DNA of 64,000 nt. It comes from Nephrocerus scutellatus. Lineage: Eukaryota > Arthropoda > Insecta > Diptera > Pipunculidae. Below, in pieces: positions 8,985-22,840 of this stretch (position 1 is its first letter; each line of letters starts with the position of its first letter). The DNA is taken from the NCBI GenBank assembly GCA_947095585.1, contig OX352763.1:60793016-60857015 (forward strand), in the 5' to 3' direction. Under the pieces are notes generated by a model. That model did not search any database. It saw nothing but the letters and a program-made list of their open reading frames with translations, and was not told the origin of the DNA. Both the position numbers and the translations under genes were made by a program.

Positions 8985-11900
8985 GTTACGTCTACGTCCA
9001 GTTCAAAAAAAAAACAAACAAAGAAACACACTAAATATTTTATAAACACTCACCTTCTTTTAAATCCCAAGCAATGAAGTTAGCAGTAATGCAGCATTGC
9101 AGCGATGGTATCTGAAAAGAAAGGAAAAGCAAAAGCAGAATCTCAACTCTCAACTCTAAGGCAAGGCCAGAAATCAATACTTCAGTTCTTCGACGAAGTA
9201 GAACGCAAATTGACTTCTATAATAAACAAAGTTCTAATGTCTTACCAGACAAATACTTCTCTAGTGGAATCTCTTAACCAAAAGTATCGGCAGGACGCAC
9301 TTCGCGTCTTCATTTCCGGACTTCGCAGACCCCTCTGCACCACTCTTTTCTCCTGCAAACCGGCGGACCTACCTGCAGCTCTAGCCTTAGCGCAAGAATT
9401 AGAGACGAACCAGAACAGATACTATTTCGCTGAAATTTACAATAACGGACTAAACAGAGTTCCACCTAATCAGCCGAATACCAGACAAAATATAATCAGC
9501 ACACAAAATCCGCAAAATCGCTGGCAACCACGAAATATCGAACAACAAACCCCCGCAACAAACTTTAGGATCTTTAACCCACCACTTTCACAAAACATTC
9601 AACGGCAGCCTGCGAGCTCATTAAGTCGCAATTATGAGCCACACCCTAATTCTCAAGCACGTCCAAACTATCGTCATATCAATCAGTATCCCCATCCCCA
9701 ACCTCATTCAAACTTTCCTAACCCAGTTCAAGGTTCCATCCTAAGAGCAAATTTGCCACCCTCAACAAAATAAAGTTCACTTACCTGTACAATGAGATAA
9801 TCCTCAGCCGACGTCGAGTGCATGTGTAGAATGCATGTGTAGAGAAAGTAAAACCAAAAATTTAAAAACATCATTCTATGACAAACATTAAAAGCATAGA
9901 CGCGATATCTATTTCCCAAATAAATTTTCCTTTTTGGTAAAGTCAGAAATCGCGCCTCTATATTATAGGCTTACACTTACGTATTGATTTTGCACAGCAC
10001 AGTACAGTGGAATTTGCCACCATTTCTGCATGCATGTAAAATGCATTGCATTTCCAATGTCCAATGGATTTCAGGGCCAGGGGCTGGATATTCCCCCAGC
10101 CCTATCGACACTATATTTCTATGCCCGAATTAATAAATAAAACAAAAAAAAAACAAAAAAACCAACAAACAAACAAAAGAAATAAACAAGCGAAATATAA
10201 ACAACAAAAAAACACAAACGTCAAAGCACCCGATTTGACAACAAAAACAAATTACTGACTAATATCTGTCACTCGATATGTTGACATAAGTCATCTGTTC
10301 TAAATGGACTAGAGTGATTATAGAATGGCAAATGTTGGGGTAAAATTGGTTTTAGTGTTTGATGTGTATATATTAATGATTGTTTAAGTGTTGTATGATC
10401 GTTATTTATGTGTAGTGTTTATTAGTAATTGTGATTTTTAAGTTTTGAGAAAAAAGGACAAAAATAAGACATGGCTTACGCACTATTTACGGAAAAAAAA
10501 GGAGAATACAAAGGACAAAATAATACTTAACACATAAATAAATTCGAGAATGTTCGATAGGTGGATGATTTATGGCCAGCCGATAGAATAGGGTATTGAG
10601 AAGAGTTAGTTGGAAATTTATCATCGACAAGCATAGTCTACTCGAGAATTAAATTCGATAAAGCTTTACTAAGAAAAGTTGTTTTTTGCATTAAGAAAAG
10701 GAAATTTTAAATTTCAAAGTTTTTTTAGCAAGCAAGCATTTTCAAATAGCATTCAAATCGAAGAGTTTATTAGAAAAGTTAAAAAGTTAAAAAGTTACTT
10801 ATTAACAAAAAGGAAATTTTATTTCCGCAGGTTTTTTGTGCTGAAATAATAAGTGTAGTGTAGTGTAGTAGAGTGTGTAAAATCAGTTCTTTTAAAAAAG
10901 GCTGCACGTAGAGAACCGCCATATTGCAAAACTAAAGATTTTCAAATTACAATTCAATTTCAAAAGTTTTACTGGAGATTTATAATAATTAAAAAGTTAC
11001 TTATTAACAAAAAGGAAATTTTATTTCCACAGGTTTTTTTGTGCTGAAATAATAAGTGGATAGTAGAGTGTGTAAAATCAGTTCTTTTAAAAAAGGCTGC
11101 ACGTAGAGAACCGCCATATTGCAAAACTAAAGATTTTCAAATTACAATTCAATTTCAAAAGTTTTACTGGAGATTTATAATAATAATAAGTACGTAAAAA
11201 CCAGTTTAAACAAGCCGCGAATAAAAAAACCGCCATTTTATTCGTAAATCCAACAATAAAAATTTTTAAGATCTTTCCTTTGAAACAATTCACTTAAAGT
11301 GAAAAAGTACAATCTTAAAGTACGAGTGCGCAAAATCAATTTTAGAAAGTGTTGTGTCCAATCAAACAAAATTAAACCCAAAAGGCTTAATTCCCAAAAC
11401 TTTGCGAAGTCGTGTTAGTGTGCTAAACGGTTTAAATGGGATTATATATCGCCACAGTTCTTCGAAAATAATTCACGATAGTAAAAAGGTGCGAACGCAT
11501 TTTAAAGTGCAGAAATACTTGAATCTTCAGTATATCAAAGACAAGAACCGTCGAGTAGTAAAAATAAACTTAATCGAATATAACACTCAAGCAAAGTTCT
11601 ACATTCAGAAAGGAAAAAGAGGGAAATCTTCTCGAACCGCAGATTGAGTTTTTTTTTATTCATGAAATTGAGTTTTTTTTAAATTTAAAAGTTTTTACTT
11701 TTTTTTTTTTAGTTTTATCAAACTTTAAATCTAGTTTACCTTTTTTTGAGTTTTTTTTTGAATTAAATTTAAATTAAAATTGAGTTTTCACTATTTTGAG
11801 TTTTTTTTATTTTAACTTACATTTACATAATTTCGTTTAGTGTAAACTGCAATTAGTAGTTGCCAATTCAATTATTCTCATTAACCAACTTTGCTGCAGG

Positions 11901-12498
11901 TAATTTAATCGAAATCATGCCGGCAGGATCTCCTTGAGAAAAAAAACTACCAAGTAAGTGTAATTTACATAATTTTTATTCATTTCCTTTTTGCTACTAA
12001 TGGCAGTATATGACAAATTTTACTTTTGAATTTTTAAGTTTTTTTGGAAAAGAAAAAAGTTTTCATTTGTAAATATTTCTTTCTTTTATATATATATTTA
12101 CATTTTTAATTGAATTTTTATTTTGAATTCATTTATAACTTTTGTTGTTAAACAAATACACATTATATATATATATATCCTTTAATTTTAAATTTTCATA
12201 TTTTATTTTAATTTTTTTTATTTGAAGTCCTTTTTAATAAAAAGTAATACATGTATTTACAAATTGAAAATATAAATACGTGACTTCTTATTGCCGTTGC
12301 CCATTGGGTGGGAGGCATAATTCCTTTTTTTATATTTTTTTATTGATCCTCACCATGAGTGAGTAGATCAAGCTGGCTGTAGGTGTGTGGCTGGGGTTGT
12401 TGATCCCACGGTGATTTTTCTAGGCGCTTTTCAGATGACGACGTGACGGCGTGATTATATATGCGGAAATAAAATTTCCTTTTTGTGCCCAGTGGTTT
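8985..12498. mobile_element. Unclassified 3.5-kb insertion in copy B
   Basis: This matches the copy A insertion (149-3664) nearly base for base, with scattered substitutions and 1-3 nt indels in homopolymers. It has the same flanking 11-bp direct repeats (8974-8984, 12499-12509) and the same internal order, including the 202-bp duplication starting at about 10794. Confidence 0.75.
9105..9773 (+). pseudogene. Errantivirus-like gag fragment (in insertion, copy B)
   Basis: A 222-codon frame matching 269-937 except for one Ala-to-Gly change near the start. Upstream and downstream sequences are the same as in copy A, so this is a duplicate and not an independent insertion. Confidence 0.65.
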
Positions 12499-13605
12499 TG
12501 GTTCAGTGTTGTGTAGCGTGCCAACGTGCTAAGGTTAGCCGACACACAGTTAGCCCACTGGGTAACTACGCACCAGTCATTGAACGTTTTACGGAAATCC
12601 ACTTGGATCTCGTCGGACCGCTTCCAATGTCAGAAGGTCACCGTTATTGTGCCACACTCATTGATCGCTATACCAGATGGATCAAAGTGATTCCGATCCC
12701 GGACATAAAGGCCGAAACAGTCGCCGTCGCCATTTACGCGCAATGGATATCACGCTATGGAGTTCCTGCAATTGTAGTAACCGATCAGGGCTCACAATTT
12801 GAATCCGAGTTGTTCGCGGAGTTTTCAAAATTATTGGGATTCCAACACAGGCGTACCACGGCGTACAATCCTAAAAGTAATGGGTTTATAGAGCGACTTC
12901 ATCGCACTTTGAAAGCGGCCATAATGTGCTACGAGCACACAAGCTGGACGATGGTTTTGCCGTCCATTTGGCTTGGGCTTCGCACTACATATCACGAGGA
13001 TTTTAAGACGATATCAGCGGAGTTGGTTTTTGGGGAGCAGATCCGGCTGCCCAGCCAACTATTAACTGACAACAAGGCGTCTTTGCCCCAATGCGAGTTC
13101 GTGAAAGGCTTGCGCAGCCATTTCGAAACTATTCGGCCATCTCCACCTTCACGTCACTGCGCTCAGAAGATTTTCGTTTCAAAGGAACTGATCTAATGAA
13201 AACGTGGGAACATACGTTTTCATTAGATCAGACTTCGTTAGAAAATCGCTCCAGCTGCCGTATAAGGGTCCTTTTCAGGTCATATCAAGGAACGAAAAAG
13301 CTTTCGCACTACTAGTCAAGGGTAAACAATGCAACGTGTCGATAGACCGACTCAAACCATGCTTCGTCGAACATGAAGGCGAAATTTTAAGTCCATCAAC
13401 GGTCCATCAAAGGGCCGAATCAAGCTCAACACCTCAATCGTTTACATCATTAACCAGTCCAACGCCAGACGAAGGGACTCGTAGGGTCCACTTCTGTTCT
13501 AACCCCGCTTCAATCGTTCAAGCATCTGAATCGGCCGGCCAACGACCACTAGAGTCGGGCGACAAACTAAACTGCCCTCTCGTTTCGCAACATCGTGAAT
13601 CTAGT
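12499..13605 (+). pseudogene. Copy B integrase and pol C-terminus
   Basis: It has the same architecture and the same frame break as copy A: open core frame 12483-13196, inverted repeat 13189-13230, C-terminal frame from 13204. Private changes include Glu-to-Lys just after the R-Y-T-R-W-I motif. The three core catalytic positions (D, D, E) are retained. Confidence 0.85.
13189..13230. repeat. 17-bp perfect inverted repeat (copy B)
   Basis: This is the counterpart of 4355-4396, with identical arms and loop, so the event happened once before duplication. Confidence 0.85.
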
Positions 13606-13615
13606 GATTCACTAG

Positions 13616-13930
13616 TGTGTGGCGTTCACACCGACAGCGACGTTTTATTTATCCATGAGTTGAATTTCCACTCGTGTAAACACAGTGTAAAGAAGTTGAA
13701 TTGAGTTGAATTTCCACTCGTGTAAACGAGTGTAAGAAAGAAACAAAAGAGTAGAAGAAAAAACCGTTTGTGCAACAGACGGATTCAGTCGATCAGATAC
13801 TACCTTTCCAGTCGCTTTCGTTTTTTGTTGATTTTTTGTTGTGATCGCCGGTGGTCAATAATAATTGAGCCACAATAATTATCATAGTTCATCCAGGAAT
13901 CTGGCCTATTTACGACCATCGAGGACTACA
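13616..13930 (+). repeat. LTR 2, between copies B and C (315 bp)
   Basis: The same length and internal deletion as LTR 1, with a few substitutions (for example near the end, AATCTGGCC for AACCTGGCG). It is the only LTR between B and C. Confidence 0.8.
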
Positions 13931-13933
13931 TAT

Positions 13934-13951
13934 TGGTGACCCCGACGTGAT
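13934..13951 (+). other. Primer-binding site, tRNA-Trp (copy C)
   Basis: The 18-base tRNA-Trp complement, unchanged from copy B and again three bases after the LTR. Confidence 0.85.
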
Positions 13952-14742
13952 CCGTGCAAAAATCTGTACCGATTACAAATACACGCTGGAAATATAAAAA
14001 TCGATCGACCACGCGGTTTAACATAACCAACCACCTTATTAAATTTTAATCAGGAGCCATCGAGCATTTTGGAGCTCAAAATTATATATTTTGCGAAAAA
14101 TTCAGCTGCCGGATTAACTGCCCTAGGGCCATCCAGAAGAATTTTTTTCCAATATTTGGGGCGCTACAACACCAAATCAACGGGTATTCAACAACATTAT
14201 TCAACATCGATTGCCATTAGGTACTGCGACGTCATCCACGCATTTGAAGAATCATCAAGCTGTATCAGTAATTTGGTAAGCTACTCATTGTTCTTTTTAC
14301 ACGTATATTGTAAACTCGCGTGGAGTTTCCGCTCAATTCAGTAATTTGGTAAGCTACTCATTGTTCTTTTTACACGTATATTGTAAACTCGCGTGGAGGT
14401 TCCGCTCAATTCAACTCTGGTAACCATCCTGTTTAATTTTTTTGTTTTTTATATACACCGTGAAATTATTTTTGTGTGTATAACTTAATATACCGCAGTT
14501 CTCCTCATTTTCTTTTACTTTTTGCGTATGATTTACTTCCGCTCCGCGTTTGAGCATTGTATTCTGTTCTTACGTGTGTCGAGCGGTGTGAACGCTCCAA
14601 CATACTATCCCAAAAAGTAGGGGAAACATTTTTTTTTGCTTTTGCGGCGAGACTAATCGTGTGTTGTTGCTGCCGACGGCCGCTGGTCCTTTTAGTGTGT
14701 GTGAATAATTTTTCGGGTGATTAATTTAAACAACTTCATATT
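13952..14742 (+). other. Untranslated leader of copy C
   Basis: Non-coding leader with the 73-bp duplication (from about 14266). Nearly identical to the copy B leader. Confidence 0.65.
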
Positions 14743-15821
14743 ATGGCTACCAACGAGGCGAGACGGACTTAGGCACCGAAACCACGCCCAACCGCATAGA
14801 ATTTACTGTTGGACAAGAGCGTGAACTTGAGGCGCGTGTTGCGGCGCGGGTTAAAGAAGCGATGGCCGAACTCATCTCCACCCAAAACCATTTTCAGTTA
14901 CCACTGAACCCGCCATTTGCTCGCTTATGCAATGCAAATACGAACACGTCCGCTACAAGTCCAAAGGATGATAAATTCACAGAATCGGTTACCAAGGCGG
15001 ACGCCTACATTGCACACGTGGCTGTCAAGTTGGCCCCACTTAATTTTCAAGATCCGCGCGTTTGGTTTCATATGGTCGAGTCACAGTTCGAATTTGCTGG
15101 TATCATTAATGAAGCGACTAAATACAACCATGTCGTGAGCTCATTGAGCGATCGGGTATCAGGCGATTTGACGGATGCATTTCTTGGTCCTAGATCAACA
15201 ACGCCATATTCGGATTTAAAGAACGCAATCATATCCCGTTTTAGTGAGTCGAAAAATACACGAATTCACCGGTTATTACAGGGCTTCAAATTAGGTGACA
15301 TGAAGCCGTCACAGCTACTACGCAAGCTCAAGTCACATGCCGGCACTGAAATACCCGACGATTTCATTAAAACGATTTGGTCCAAGCGACTTCCGCTACG
15401 AATGCATGAGGTGTTGTCCCCAATGGCCAATGATGTGGATACCGATAGATTAGCAGAATTAGCCGATCGGGTAATGGAAACCAATATACAATCGCAGGCA
15501 TTCGCCATTGATTCAAACCCTTCACGGACCACGGTTGCCCCTATATCAACCGAAGAGACGGTTTCGACACAACTAAACGAAATCTTCCGTCGCTTGGACG
15601 CTATCGATCTTTCGTTTAACCGCAATCGCAGCGCCAACAGATATCGTTCCCCGAGCAACTCACGAGGGCCTACTCAGACCCCTGAACCAGAGATTCCACT
15701 CAATGAATCGTCTAGTGCTAGCCCTCCACGCATTTGTTATTATCATCGCCGGTTCCGTGATAAGGCCCGTAATTGTAATCCAGCGTGCCCACAGTGGGCC
15801 GAATTCAAATCAAAAAACTAA
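14743..15821 (+). pseudogene. Copy C gag
   Basis: The same 4-nt deletion after the ATG as copy B; the open part runs from 14862. Private changes include Ala-to-Ser near the start and Leu-to-Phe in the S-Q-F-E-L-A motif. The Cys-His-Cys-Cys finger is intact. Confidence 0.85.
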
Positions 15822-17857
15822 ATAGTCTGGCGCAATCGGCGACATGCTCCGGACCTTCATCGAATAGTCGCCTTAAAGTTTACGACATTTTAACGAACCG
15901 ACAATACCTAATAGACACGGGAGCAGACATTTCAGTGGTACCACCTTTGCCTAGCGATCGCTACAAACAGGATACCAATTTCACCCTGCACGCCGCCAAT
16001 GGTTCGTACATCAAAACGTTCGGCAAACGTCTGACCAGCCTCGATCTCGGCCTAAGAAGGAAATTTACATGGACCTTCGTCATCGCTGACGTGACCATGC
16101 CTATAATAGGGTCAGATTTTCTAAACCACACTGGTCTATTGGTGGATATTCAGCACCACAGATTAATCGATCCATTGACTCAATTAAGTGCCATAGCATC
16201 CATCGTAAGTATAGACGTTCCGATTCCGACTATTCGCGTTATTGATACCGAGACTATGAATCCTATTATGTTGCCATTATTGAACGAATTTAAGGATATT
16301 ACGGTCAATACGCAGATCAACCGGCCGATGCAGCATCCACCCACGCGGTCCACCCACGTTCGCCAAGCAACGACGTCTAAATACCGAGAAATTAGAAATT
16401 GCGAAGAAAGAATTCGCATTCATGATTGAACAGGGTATTTGTAGACGGTCGGAGAGTCCTTGGGCGAGCCTTTTACATCTTGTACAAAAGAAAAACGGCG
16501 ATTATCGCGCATTAAATAACATCACTGTACCGGATAGATATCCTATCCCTTACATGCATGATTTTACACATCAATTACATGGTGCCAAATATTTCTCAAC
16601 ACTCGACTTGGTTAGGGCCTATCATCAGATCCCCATTGACGAAGCTGACATTCCCAAAACGGCCATTTCCACTCCGTTCGGCCTGTTTGAGTTCGTTAGA
16701 ATGACGTTTGGTCTTCGCAATGCCGGTAACATATTTCGGCGGTTCATGCACACCACGCTCCAAAGCCTGGACTTTTATTTCAGCTATTTGGATAATATTT
16801 AGGTGGCGTCCGCTTCGCTCGATGAGCATCTCGAGCATCTTCGTGTACTATTCACTCGTTTACAAAGTGCCGGACTCATAATTAACACGGACAAATGTTG
16901 TTTCGCTGAAACCAAGCTCAAGTTTTTAAGCCACGAAGTATCTGCGGCAGGATTAAAACCGCTTCCTGAGCGCATCAACGATATAGCCAAGTACGCCTTG
17001 CCGACGACTGTTAAGCAACTCCGACGATTTCTCGGCATGCTTAACTTCTACCGCACATTTATTCCGCACGCAGCAGGAACACAGTCGATGTTGAGCGAAT
17101 ATTTATAAGGTAGCAAGAAAAACGACAATCGTGTAATCGAATGGTCGGATCAGGCACGTGATGCCTTCGATTTATCCAAGCGGCAATTATGCGAGGCCGT
17201 GATGTTAAGCCATCCTTCGTCACTCGCGCAGCTCGCGATAATGGTCGACGCATCTGACACAGCTATGGGCGCCGTAATTCAGCAACAGAGTGGCGAACTC
17301 GTAAACAACAGCATCATCTGGGAACCGTTACAATTTTTTTCGGTTAAGCTCACGCCGACGCAGCAACGTTATAGTGCTTATGACCGTGAATTGCTGGCCG
17401 CATATTCCGCCTTTACACGATTTCGGCATTTGGTGGAAGGTCGAAGATTTATATTGTTTACCGATCACAAGCCTTAGACCTTTGCGTTTTTACAGAATTC
17501 AGCGAAAGCGTCCCCTCGACAATTCCGTTACTTGGATTTTATCGGGCAATTTACCACCGATATCAGGCATATATCGGGCCGCGATAATGTGGTCGCTGAC
17601 GCCTTATCTCGTGTCGAGACAATCGAGATGACGTCATCCATCTATTATGACGCAATCGCTGAAGCTCAGCGCGCCGACGACGAATTCAATAAGTTACGTG
17701 AATCCGACTCGAGCCTTAAATTCGAAGATACACCGATAGCCATGGGATCCTCAGTTTCATCCTCGCGCATCCCGGTGTTCACGCGACAATTAAGGCAATC
17801 ACAGACCAGTTCGTGTGGCGAGATCTCAAAAAAGACGTGAAAACAATGGTTCAGTGT
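15785..17857 (+). pseudogene. Copy C pol, protease-RT-RNase H
   Basis: The protease frame (15785-16429) is open because this copy keeps the 8 nt (near 15987) that B, D, E and F lack. RT (16422 on) has the shared Y-L-D-N-I-stop (TAG 16800-16802). The connection is longer than in B (no internal deletion) and ends at the shared TAA (17106). RNase H carries the TAG shared with B (near 17475). The integrase start then meets the insertion at 17857. Confidence 0.85.
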
Positions 17858-20677
17858 GTTACGTCTACGTCCAGTTCAAAAAAAAAAAAACAAACAAACA
17901 AAGAAACACACTTAATATTTTATAAACACTCACCTTCTTTTAAATCCCAAGCAATGAAGTTGGCAGTAATGCAGCATTGCAGCGATGGTATCTGAAAAGA
18001 AAGGAAAAGCAAAAGCAGAATCTCAACTTCAACAAAATAAAGTTCACTTACCTGTACAATGAGATAATCCTCAGCCGACGTCGAGTGCATGTGTAGAGAA
18101 AGTAAAACCAAAAATTGAAAAACATCATTCTATGACAAACATTAAAAGCATAGACGCGATTTCCCAAAAAGTCAGAAATCGCTCCTCTATATTATAGGCT
18201 TACACTTACCTGTTGATTTTGCACAGCACAGTACAGTGGAATTTGCCACCATTTCTGCATGCATGTAAAATGCATTGCATTTCCAATGTCCAATGGATTT
18301 CAGGGCCAGGGGCTGGATATTCCCCCAGCCCTATCGACACTATATTTCTATGCCCGAATTAATAAATAAAACAAAAAAAAAACAAAAAAACCAACAAACA
18401 AACAAAAGAAATAAACAAGCGAAATATAAACAACAAAAAAACACAAAAGTCAAAGCACCCGATTTGACAACAAAAACAAATTACTGACTAATATCTGTCA
18501 TTCGATATGTTGACATAAGTCATCTGTTCTAAATGGACTAGTGATTATAGAATGGCAAATGTTGGGGTAAAATTGGTTTGAGTGTTTGATGTGTATATAT
18601 TAATGATTGTTTAATCGTTATTTATGTGTAGTGTTTATTAGTAATTGTGATTTTTAAGTTTTGAGAAAAAAGGACAAAAATAAGACATGGCTTACGCACT
18701 ATTTACGGAAAAAAAAGGAGAATACAAAGGACAAAATAATACTTAACACATAAATAATTCGAGAATGTTCGATAGGTGGATGATCGGAGGTGGCCAGCCG
18801 ATAGAATAGGGTATTGATAAGAGTTAGTTGGAAATTTATCATCGACAAGCATAGTCTACTCAAGAATTAAATTCGATAAAGCTTTACTAAGAAAAGTTGT
18901 TTTTTGCATTAAGAAAAGGAAATTTTAAATTTCAAAGTTTTTTTAGCAAGCAAGCATTTCCAAATAGCATTCAAATCGAAGAGTTTATTAGAAAAGTTAA
19001 AAAGTTAAAAAGTTACTTATTAACAAAAAGGAAATTTTATTTCCGCAGGTTTTTTGTGCTGAAATAATAAGTGTAGTGTAGTGTAGTAGAGTGTGTAAAA
19101 TCAGTTCTTTTAAAAAAGGCTGCACGTAGAAAACCGCCATATTGCAAAACTAAAGATTTTCAAATTACAATTCAATTTCAAAAGTTTTACTGGAGATTTA
19201 TAATAATTAAAAAGTTACTTATTAACAAAAAGGAAATTTTATTTCCACAGGTTTTTTTGTGCTGAAATAATAAGTGGATAGTAGAGTGTGTAAAATCAGT
19301 TCTTTTAAAAAAGGCTGCACGTAGAGAACCGCCATATTGCAAAACTAAAGATTTTCAAATTACAATTCAATTTCAAAAGTTTTACTGGAGATTTATAATA
19401 ATAATAAGTACGTAAAAACCAGTTTAAACAAGCCGCGTATAAAAAAACCGCCATTTTATTCGTAAATCCAAAAATAAAAATTTTTAAGATCTTTCCTTTG
19501 AAACAATTCACTTAAAGTGAAAAAGTACAATCTTAAAGTACGAGTGCGCAAAATCAATTTTAGAAAGTGTTGTGTCCAATCAAACAAAATTAAACCCAAA
19601 AGGCTTAATTCCCAATTCCCAATTATATATCGCCACAGTTCTTCGAAAATAATTCACGATAGTAAAAAGGTGCGAACGCATTTTAAAGTGCAGAAATACT
19701 TGAATCTTCAGTATATCAAAGACAAGAACCGTCGAGTAGTAAAAATAAACTTAATCGAATATAACACTCAAGCAAAGTTCTACATTCAGAAAGGAAAAAG
19801 AGGGAAATCTTCTCGAACCGCAGATTGAGTTTTTTTTATTCATGAAATTGAGTTTTTTTAAAATTTAAAAGTTTTTACTTTTTTTTTTGAGTTTTATCAA
19901 ACTTTAAATCTAGTTTACCTTATTTTGAGTTTTTTTTTGAATTAAATTTAAATTAAAATTGAATTTTCACTATTTTGAGTTTTTTTTATTTTAAATTACA
20001 TTTACATAATTTCGTTTAGTGTAAACTGCAATTAGTAGTTGCCAATTCAATTATTCTCATTAACCAACTTTGCTGCAGGTAATTTAATCGAAATCATGCC
20101 GGCAGGATCTCCTTGAAAAAAAAACTACCAAGTAAGTGTCATTTACATAATTTTTATTCATTTCCTTTTTGCTGCTACTAATGGCAGTATATGACAAATT
20201 TTACTTTTGAATTTTTAAGTTTTTTTGGAAAAGAAAAAAGTTTTCATTTGTAAATATTTCTTTCTTTTATATATATATTTACATTTTTAATTGAATTTTT
20301 ATTTTGAATTCATTTATAACTTTTGTTGTTAAACAAATACACATTATATATATATATCCTTTAATTTTAAATTTTCATATTTTATTTTAATTTTTTTTAT
20401 TTGAAGTCCTTTTTAATAAAAAGTAATACATGTATTTACAAATTGAAAATATAAATACGTGACTTCTTATTGCCGTTGCCCATTGGGTGGGAGGCATAAT
20501 TCCTTTTTTTATATTTTTTTATTGATCCTCACCATGAGTGAGTAGATCAAGCTGGCTGTAGGTGTGTGGCTGGGGTTGTTGATCCCACGGTGATTTTTCT
20601 AGGCGCTTTCCAGATGACGACGTGACGGCGTGATTATACATGCGGAAATAAAATTTCCTTTTTGTGCCCAGTGGTTT
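17858..20677. mobile_element. Unclassified 2.8-kb insertion in copy C
   Basis: The same insertion as in A and B, at the same base, but about 0.7 kb shorter. Roughly 610 bp of the gag fragment is missing between short CTCAAC-type repeats near 18030, and several small pieces are lost (near 18160, 18540, 18610 and 19610). It also retains a minus-strand consensus donor (CAACAG-GTAAGTG, near 18200-18212) that is altered in A and B. It is the most diverged of the three. Confidence 0.7.
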
Positions 20678-21784
20678 TGGTTCAGTGTTGTGTAGCGTGC
20701 CAACGTGCTAAGGTTAGCCGACACACAGTTAGCCCACTTGGTAACTACGCACCAGTCATTGAACGTTTTACGGAAATCCACTTGGATCTCGTCGGACCGC
20801 TTCCAATGTCATAAGGTCAGCGTTATTGTGCCACACTCATTGATCGCTATACCAGATGGATCGAAGTGATTCCGATCCCGGACATCAAGGCCGAAACAGT
20901 CGCCGTCGCCATTTACGCGCAATGGATATCACGCTATGGAGTTCCTGCAATTGTAGTAACCGATCAGGGCTCACAATTTGAATCCGAGTTGTTCGCGGAG
21001 TTTTCAAAATTATTGGGGTTCCAACACAGGCGTACCATGGCGTACAATCCTAAAAGTAATGGGTTTATAGAGCGATTTCATCGCACTTTGAAAGCGGCCA
21101 TAATGTGCTACGAGCACACAAGCTGGACGATGGTTTTGCCGTCCATTTGGCTTGGGCTTCGCACTACATATCGCGAGGATTTTAAGACGATATCAGCGGA
21201 GTTGGTTTTTGGGGAGCAGATCCGGCTGCCCAGCCAACTATTAACTGACAACAAGGCGTCTTTGCCCCAATGCGAGTTCGTGAAAGGCTTGCGCAGCCAT
21301 TTCGAAACTATTCGGCCATCTCCACCTTCACGTCACTGCGCTCAGAAGATTTTCGTTTCAAAGGAACTGATCTAATGAAAACGTGGGAACATACGTTTTC
21401 ATTAGATCAGACTTCGTTAGAAAATCGCTCCAGCTGCCATATAAGGGTCCTTTCCAGGTCATATCAAGGAACGAAAAAGCTTTCGCACTACTAGTCAAGG
21501 GTAAACAATGCAACGTGTCGATAGACCGACTCAAACCATGCTTCGTCGAACATGAAGGCGAAATTTTAAGTCCATCAACGGTCCATCAAAGGGCCGAATC
21601 AAGCTCAACACCTCAATCGTTTACATCATTAACCAGTCCAACGCCAGACGAAGGGACTCGTAGGGTCCACTTCGGTTCTAACCCCGCTTCAATCGTTCAA
21701 GCATCTGAATCGGCCGGCCAACGACCACTAGAGTCGGGCGACAAACTAAACTGCCCTCTCGTTTCGCAACATCGTGAATCTAGT
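20678..21784 (+). pseudogene. Copy C integrase and pol C-terminus
   Basis: An integrase core as in A and B but with an extra stop near 20812 (TCA-TAA-GGT), so the open frame starts at 20866. The second Asp and the Glu of the core remain. The C-terminal frame runs from 21383 after the inverted repeat. Confidence 0.85.
21368..21409. repeat. 17-bp perfect inverted repeat (copy C)
   Basis: The third occurrence of the inverted duplication, with the same 8-nt loop. Confidence 0.85.
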
Positions 21785-21794
21785 GATTCACTAG

Positions 21795-22027
21795 TGTGTG
21801 GCGTTCACACCGACAGCGACGTTTTATTTATCCATGAGTTGAATTTCCACTCGTGTAAAGACAGTGTAAAGAAGTTGAATTGAGTTGAATTTCCACTCGT
21901 GTAAACGAGTGTAAGAAAGAAAGAAAGATTTTTTGTTGTGATCGCCGGTGGTCAATAATAATTGAGCCACAATAATTATCATAGTTCATCCAGGAACCTG
22001 GCCTATTTACGACCATCGAGGACTACA
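21795..22027 (+). repeat. LTR 3, between copies C and D (233 bp)
   Basis: It carries the LTR 1/2 deletion extended a further 80 bp or so to the left, joining a GAAAGAAAGA run to TTTTTTGTTG. It is the shortest LTR in the array and still ends CTACA ahead of the primer site. Confidence 0.8.
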
Positions 22028-22030
22028 TAT

Positions 22031-22048
22031 TGGTGACCCCGACGTGAT
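22031..22048 (+). other. Primer-binding site, tRNA-Trp (copy D)
   Basis: The 18-base tRNA-Trp complement, intact. Confidence 0.85.
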
Positions 22049-22840
22049 CCGTGCAAAAATCTGTACCGATTACAAATACACGCTGGAAATATAAAAATCG
22101 ATCGACCACGCGGTTTAACATAACCAACCACCTTATTAAATTTTAATCAGGAGCCATCGAGCATTTTGGAGCTCAAAATTATATATTTTGCGAAAAATTC
22201 AGCTGCCGGATTAACTGCCCTAGGGCCATCCAGAAGAATTTTTTTCCAATATTTGGGGCGCTACAACACCAAATCAACGGGTATTCAACAACATTATTCA
22301 ACATCGATTGCCATTAGGTACTGCGACGTCATCCACGCATTTGAAGAATCATCAAGCTGTATCAGTAATTTGGTAAGCTACTCATTGTTCTTTTTACACG
22401 TATATTGTAAACTCGCGTGGAGTTTCCGCTCAATTCAGTAATTTGGTAAGCTACTCATTGTTCTTTTTACACGTATATTGTAAACTCGCGTGGAGGTTCC
22501 GCTCAATTCAACTCTGGTAACCATCCTGTTTAATTTTTTTGTTTTTTTATATGCACCGTGAAATTATTTTTGTGTGTATAACTTAATATACCGCAGTTCT
22601 CCTCATTTTCTTTTACTTTTTGCGTATGATTTACTTCCGCTCCGCGTTTGAGCATTGTATTCTGTTCTTACGTGTGTCGAGCGGTGTGAACGCTCCAACA
22701 TACTATCCCAAAAAGTAGGGGAAACATTTTTTTTTGCTTTTGCGGCGAGACTAATCGTGTGTTGTTGCTGCCGACGGCCGCTGGTCCTTTTAGTGTGTGT
22801 GAATAATTTTTCGGGTGATTAATTTAAACAACTTCATATT
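22049..22840 (+). other. Untranslated leader of copy D
   Basis: Non-coding leader with the 73-bp duplication, as in B and C. This ties the 5' half of D to the A-C group even though D lacks their insertion. Confidence 0.65.
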
